39,995 nucleotides of DNA from Bacteroides sp. (lineage in GTDB: Bacteria > Bacteroidota > Bacteroidia > Bacteroidales > Bacteroidaceae): NCBI GenBank assembly GCA_017471925.1, contig JAFURM010000049.1, positions 1-39,995 on the forward strand, read 5' to 3'. A program made the translations under genes and the position numbers. Positions within the stretch are counted from its first letter, which is position 1, and each line of letters starts with the position of its first letter. The notes below the pieces were generated by a model. The model ran no database searches, had not been told where the DNA came from, and saw only the letters and a program-made list of their open reading frames with translations. Shown in pieces: positions 35,782-39,995 of this stretch.

Positions 35782-37620
35782 ATGAAGAAGAAGTTTTTCT
35801 ATCTCTTGGCAACGGGATGCATCGTCGCATCCCTTGCCTATGCCCAAGACCCCAGGGAAAGATGTTATTACTATGAAATCCTTGAACCAAGCCACGAAGA
35901 GAAGCCCCAAGTGGAAGGACATGCCCAAGAACGTGTTGCAGAAAAACTTGGGCGTGCCTTGACGGCGGCATTGGCTCAAGACGGCCAATCGGTCTACCTC
36001 AGTTGGCGCATGCTGCAGTCAGATGCAGCGTCCACGGTTTTCCATGTCTATCGGGAGGCCAAGGGAAAGGTTCGTCGGCTGACTTCAAAAGCCCTGTCGA
36101 AGACCTGCGACTTCATAGACAAAGCACCACAAGCCGAAGCTGTCTATTGGGTGGAAGCTGTCGCAAGAAAAGGCTCCAAAGCCGCTTCAGAGAAAATCAG
36201 TGTCAGCCTGGACAACCTGAAAGGATATACCAGCATCCGCATAAGAAACGGTGAAAAGCCGGGCAAACTGGGCATCGCCGACCTGAATGGAGACGGCCTG
36301 TATGACTACATCCTCCGCACTCCATCGTCCAACGTGGATCCCGGCTCACGAATAGGAGACAAGACAGGAAAGACCTATCAAATATCAGCCTACCTGAATG
36401 ACGGCACCTACCTGTGGACCCACGACATGGGTCAGGGCATCGAACCCGGCGTATGGTATTCGCCCTATGTAGCCTATGACTTCAACGGCGACGGAAAGGC
36501 TGAAGTAGCCATGAAAGCCACCGGTCCCGATGCCGTGAGAGACGAAAACGGTCACGTAGGCAGTGGAAGCGAGTACCTGATTGTATTGGACGGAATGACC
36601 GGTAAGGAGATTGACCGCGTGGAGTGGCCTCAACGCAACTATCGCTATGGCAACCTGAACCGTCAGAACCGTAATCAGATTGGGGTCGCCTATCTGGATG
36701 GCAAGACACCCTATATCCTGGCCGCACGAGGCACCTACAAGCTGATGGTAGTGGACGCATGGATGCTCAAAGAGGGCAAACTGCAACAAGCCTGGCACTG
36801 GGACGGGGATGAAGAGAACCCGGTGGTACGCAGCATGGGAGCACACAATATGGTGGCCGGCGACGTGGACAATGACGGACGGGATGAGATACTGTTAGGG
36901 TCATGCATGCTGGATGACAATGGAACCCTCCTGTGGTCTTCCGGACTGGGACATAGCGACAAAGCCTACCTGTGCAAATTAAAACCCGACGCAGAGGGCT
37001 TGCAGGTCTTTATGGTCAGCGAGCCTAAGAAAGAAGACGGACGCGGCGTTTCCGTCGTCGATGCAGCCACAGGAAAGCTGGTGTGGGGAATTGGCCAGAC
37101 CACTTATCATGTGGGCGACGGAATGGTCACCGATTTCGACCCTGCGCATCCCGGCCTGGAATGTTTTGCCAGCGAAGACCGCAAGGGAGGAAGCACGGAC
37201 AAGTATCTGCTGACAGCCGACGGTACTCGCCTGAATGTAGCTCAAGCAGACATTCCCAATTGCCGGAATTGGGTCTGGTGGGACGCGGACTTATTGCGCG
37301 AAACGCTGAAAGGCGATGATGTGCGCTGGGGCGCCGGCTCTGCATCGAACACACGCAAACAGAGTGTGGTGAAGTGGAAAGGGGAACAATGTACTTCAGG
37401 CATTGAAGGCGACATCTTGCTACTGGGCGACATGGATGGAGACTGGCGGGAAGAGATTGTCACCTCCTTACCGGGGGAAGTGCGCGTGTACCGCACCAAT
37501 ATTCCGGCCCGTGACCGTCGGGTGACGCTGATGCAAGACCCCTTGTACCGTAGCTACATTACCCACCGCAGCATGGGTTATCCCCAAGCGCCGGTCCCTT
37601 CATATTATTTAGGCGAATAA
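35782..37620 (+). CDS. Divergent PL11-family rhamnogalacturonan lyase-like protein
   Basis: The chosen ATG at 35782 gives 612 residues and a type I signal peptide ending ASLAYAQ. The frame also opens at 35758, inside the GH2 gene. An Fn3-like N-terminal domain (about 35-150, EKLGRALTAA and VYLSWRML) leads into an eight-bladed propeller, with calcium-type loops DLNGDGLYD (about 167), DFNGDGKAE (about 233), DVDNDGRDE (about 362) and DMDGDWREE (about 549). This is the PL11 layout and length. Several motifs I expect in characterised PL11 enzymes differ: HGD is HSD, a DVGRG-like motif reads HVGDG, and the NGTK segment reads TSGIEGD. It may therefore have an altered or lost lyase activity. It has no lipobox, so it is probably periplasmic or secreted. 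Confidence 0.75.
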   Translation: MKKKFFYLLATGCIVASLAYAQDPRERCYYYEILEPSHEEKPQVEGHAQERVAEKLGRALTAALAQDGQSVYLSWRMLQSDAASTVFHVYREAKGKVRRLTSKALSKTCDFIDKAPQAEAVYWVEAVARKGSKAASEKISVSLDNLKGYTSIRIRNGEKPGKLGIADLNGDGLYDYILRTPSSNVDPGSRIGDKTGKTYQISAYLNDGTYLWTHDMGQGIEPGVWYSPYVAYDFNGDGKAEVAMKATGPDAVRDENGHVGSGSEYLIVLDGMTGKEIDRVEWPQRNYRYGNLNRQNRNQIGVAYLDGKTPYILAARGTYKLMVVDAWMLKEGKLQQAWHWDGDEENPVVRSMGAHNMVAGDVDNDGRDEILLGSCMLDDNGTLLWSSGLGHSDKAYLCKLKPDAEGLQVFMVSEPKKEDGRGVSVVDAATGKLVWGIGQTTYHVGDGMVTDFDPAHPGLECFASEDRKGGSTDKYLLTADGTRLNVAQADIPNCRNWVWWDADLLRETLKGDDVRWGAGSASNTRKQSVVKWKGEQCTSGIEGDILLLGDMDGDWREEIVTSLPGEVRVYRTNIPARDRRVTLMQDPLYRSYITHRSMGYPQAPVPSYYLGE

Positions 37621-37646
37621 CAAGGTAAACACATAACAACAACGAT

Positions 37647-39857
37647 ATGAAAAGAGTATATACGACCCTGAGCCTGTTGCTGGCCTGCTGCCTGAACGCG
37701 GTGCTGGCACAAACCCCGCTCTACCTGGACGACAAGCAGCCGATAGAGGTGCGCGTGCAGGACGCGCTGCAGCGCATGACACTGGAAGAGAAAGTACGCC
37801 TGAGCTATGCACAGAGCAAGTTCAGCAGTCCCGGCGTGCCCCGCCTGGGCATCCCCGAACTGTGGTGGAGCGACGGTCCCCACGGCGTGCGCATGGAGAT
37901 AAACTGGAACGACTGGGGACATGCCGGATGGACCAACGACAGCGTGACGGCCTTCCCCGCACTGACGGCCCTGGCCGCCACCTGGAATCCGGCCATGTCC
38001 GCCGCCTATGGCAAGGCTCTGGGCGAGGAGGCACGCTATCGCGAGAAGGATGTCATGCTGGGACCCGGCGTGAACATCTACCGCACACCCCTGAACGGAC
38101 GCAACTTCGAGTATATGGGCGAAGACCCCTTCCTGGCCAGCCGCATGGTGGTGCCCTATATCCGGGAGATGCAGAAGAACGGCGTGGCCGCCTGCGTGAA
38201 ACATTATGCACTGAACAACCAAGAGCAATGGCGCGGCCACATCGACGTGCAGCTGAGCGACCGTGCCCTGCATGAAATCTACCTGCCGGCCTTCCGAGCT
38301 GCCATCGTGGAGGGCGGGGCGTGGAGCATCATGGGTGCCTACAACAAGATTCGCGGCACGCATGCCTGCCACCATGACCTGATGCTGAACCGCATCCTGA
38401 AACAGGAATGGAACTTCGATGGTGTGGTAGTGACCGACTGGGGAGGTGCGCACGACACCCGTGAGGCCGCCCTGAACGGCCTGGACGTGGAGATGGGCTC
38501 CTACACCAACGGTCTTACTTCGGAAAGCGATTTCGGCTATGACGACTACTACCTGGGCCATGCCTACCTGAAGCTGGTCAAGGCAGGAGAGGTACCCCTA
38601 TCGGTCGTAGACGACAAGGCAGCACGCATCCTGCGCCTCATCTTCCGCACCGCCATGAACCGCAACAAGCCCTATGGCACTCTCTGCACCGAGGAACACT
38701 ATGCCACGGCCGAAGCGATTGGCAACGAAGGCATCGTGCTGCTGAAGAACAGTCCCGTCTCCAAAAAAGCGGCTCCCCTGCTTCCCCTGAGGGAGGACTA
38801 CCGGAGCATCCTGGTGGTGGGCGACAATGCCACCCGACGGCTGACCGAAGGGGGCGGTTCGTCCGAGCTGAAGGTAAAGGAGATGGTCTCCCCGTTAGAC
38901 GGCTTGCGTGCTCTCTATGGTGACAGGGTGAAGTATGCCAAGGGTTATACGTCCGGCCGACCCATGTATGGACGGGTGAAGGAGATTCCGCAGCAGGTGA
39001 CAGACTCGCTCCGTGCCGAGGCCGTGAGCCTGGCCCGTGAGGCAGAAGTGGTCATCATGATAGGCGGACTGAACAAGAACCATTTCCAGGACTGTGAAGG
39101 AGGCGACCGCCAGCAGTATGGCCTGCCCTTCGGACAGGACAAGCTGATAGAGGAACTCCGGGCCGCCAACAAGAATCTGGTGCTGGTGTTGCTCAGCGGC
39201 AATGCCGTGGAGATGCCCTGGGTGGAGCAGGTGCCCGCCATTGTTCAGGGATGGTACCTGGGCTCCATGGGCGGCAAGTCCATAGCCAACGTGCTGAGCG
39301 GACGGGTGAACCCCAGCGGCAAGCTACCCTTCTCCTTCCCTGCAAGGCTGACCGACTGTGGCGCACACGCCTTTGACGCCCTCAGCTATCCGGGCGACAG
39401 CATCAGGCAGGAGTATAAGGAGGATATCCTCGTGGGCTACCGTTGGCACGACACCAAGAAAGTTCCGGCCCTGTTCCCCTTCGGACACGGACTGAGCTAT
39501 ACCACCTTTACTTATGGCAAGCCGGTGCTTTCGACCCGGCAGATGGTGCCCGGTGGAGAGGTGGAGGTATCGGTCAGCGTGAAGAACAGCGGCAACGTAG
39601 CCGGCAAGGAAGTGGTTCAGCTCTATGTGGGCGACGAGAAGTGTTCCGTCCTGCGCCCCGTGAAGGAGCTGAAGCAGTTCCGCAAGATTGCATTGCAGGC
39701 CGGCGAGGAACAGACAGTGACCTTCACCCTTACCGAGGACGACCTGAAGTTCTATGACGAGACCTCCGCCACATGGAAAGCCGAGTCGGGCAAGTTCAAG
39801 CTCTATATCGGCTCCTCATCTACGGACATCCGCGCAGTGGAAACATTGAAGCGTTGA
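37647..39857 (+). CDS. GH3 beta-glucosidase-like enzyme
   Basis: This 736-residue protein has a signal peptide ending AVLAQTP. A TIM-barrel domain (about 30-345) carries the nucleophile Asp264 in VVVTDWGGA and the KHYALNNQE segment. The alpha/beta sandwich (about 370-590) carries the acid/base Glu484 in the CEGGDR motif. A C-terminal Fn3-like domain (about 645-730) completes the usual three-part GH3. In xyloglucan loci GH3 enzymes remove glucose exposed after alpha-xylosidase action; beta-xylosidase is the main alternative. It starts 26 bases after the PL11-like gene, so it is cotranscribed. No terminator is visible after it, and the locus probably continues. Confidence 0.88.
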   Translation: MKRVYTTLSLLLACCLNAVLAQTPLYLDDKQPIEVRVQDALQRMTLEEKVRLSYAQSKFSSPGVPRLGIPELWWSDGPHGVRMEINWNDWGHAGWTNDSVTAFPALTALAATWNPAMSAAYGKALGEEARYREKDVMLGPGVNIYRTPLNGRNFEYMGEDPFLASRMVVPYIREMQKNGVAACVKHYALNNQEQWRGHIDVQLSDRALHEIYLPAFRAAIVEGGAWSIMGAYNKIRGTHACHHDLMLNRILKQEWNFDGVVVTDWGGAHDTREAALNGLDVEMGSYTNGLTSESDFGYDDYYLGHAYLKLVKAGEVPLSVVDDKAARILRLIFRTAMNRNKPYGTLCTEEHYATAEAIGNEGIVLLKNSPVSKKAAPLLPLREDYRSILVVGDNATRRLTEGGGSSELKVKEMVSPLDGLRALYGDRVKYAKGYTSGRPMYGRVKEIPQQVTDSLRAEAVSLAREAEVVIMIGGLNKNHFQDCEGGDRQQYGLPFGQDKLIEELRAANKNLVLVLLSGNAVEMPWVEQVPAIVQGWYLGSMGGKSIANVLSGRVNPSGKLPFSFPARLTDCGAHAFDALSYPGDSIRQEYKEDILVGYRWHDTKKVPALFPFGHGLSYTTFTYGKPVLSTRQMVPGGEVEVSVSVKNSGNVAGKEVVQLYVGDEKCSVLRPVKELKQFRKIALQAGEEQTVTFTLTEDDLKFYDETSATWKAESGKFKLYIGSSSTDIRAVETLKR

Positions 39858-39880
39858 GATCCGTGTCATCCGTGCCTAAA

Positions 39881-39930
39881 AACTATCAACTATCAATTAT
39901 CAACTAACAATTATAGAAGATTATCAACTA
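39881..39930. repeat. Degenerate TATCAAC/CAATTAT short repeats
   Basis: The 81-base gap after GH3 contains repeated ACTATCAAC, TATCAATTATCAAC and ATTATCAACTA motifs. It is a low-complexity spacer of a kind common between Bacteroides genes; no function is apparent. Confidence 0.5.
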
Positions 39931-39938
39931 AATAAGGA

Positions 39939-39995
39939 ATGAACCGAATCATACTACTCCTGACAGTCATTGCCCTCCTCTCGGCCTGCACACCA
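39939..39995 (+). CDS. N-terminus of a lipoprotein, cut by right edge
   Basis: The 19 visible codons read MNRIILLLTVIALLSACTP, a complete lipoprotein signal with the lipidated Cys17. It has the orientation of the PUL and starts 81 bases after GH3, so it is likely another PUL enzyme or binding protein. The family cannot be told. Confidence 0.75.
   Translation, partial: MNRIILLLTVIALLSACTP

Overview
The window reads as a chromosome segment from a gut Bacteroides or close relative. The reasons are a complete SusC/SusD pair, lipoprotein signal peptides on most exported proteins, a one-protein hybrid two-component regulator, a TamL-type lipoprotein paired with TamB, and promoter boxes of the Bacteroidales TAnnTTTG type with weak or absent Shine-Dalgarno sequences. 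The species cannot be fixed from the sequence alone.

Layout. Bases 1-1499 hold most of an IS3-family insertion sequence on the minus strand; it is cut by the left edge and has orfA, an A8 frameshift site and a DDE orfB. Next on the minus strand are an AAA+ ATPase with a C-terminal DUF4143-type region (1529-2803) and a translationally coupled tamB-tamL pair (9838 down to 2889) for envelope biogenesis. A 454-base divergent intergenic region (9839-10292) carries phased A-tracts, a possible small RNA with a strong terminator, and a promoter. Everything from there to the right edge is on the plus strand.

The plus strand is a polysaccharide utilization locus (PUL). In order it holds a GH105 unsaturated-uronyl hydrolase, SusC, SusD, two surface glycan-binding lipoproteins, three GH5 endoglucanases (the first two with BACON domains), a hybrid two-component system regulator, a GH31 with a PA14 insert, a GH2, a PL11-like lyase, a GH3, and the first codons of another lipoprotein at the right edge. 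Strong hairpin terminators close the GH105 unit, the SusCD-binding-protein unit, the GH5 unit and the regulator. New -7 boxes precede SusC, the GH5 operon and GH31, so the locus seems to be four or five transcription units.

How it works (inference from families). Surface binding proteins and SusD capture a beta-glucan-backbone polysaccharide, surface GH5 enzymes cut it, and SusC imports the pieces. GH31 (alpha-xylosidase), GH2 (probably beta-galactosidase) and GH3 (probably beta-glucosidase) then strip the oligosaccharides in the periplasm, and the HTCS senses a fragment. This enzyme set is that of xyloglucan utilization loci. The unusual part is the presence of GH105 and a PL11-like protein, families known from rhamnogalacturonan-I breakdown, in the same locus. 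The locus may act on pectin-associated xyloglucan, or these two proteins may have unknown specificities. The second binding lipoprotein also has an architecture I do not recognise: Fn3-like repeats, a FISUMP-like domain, then a duplicated aromatic-rich domain.
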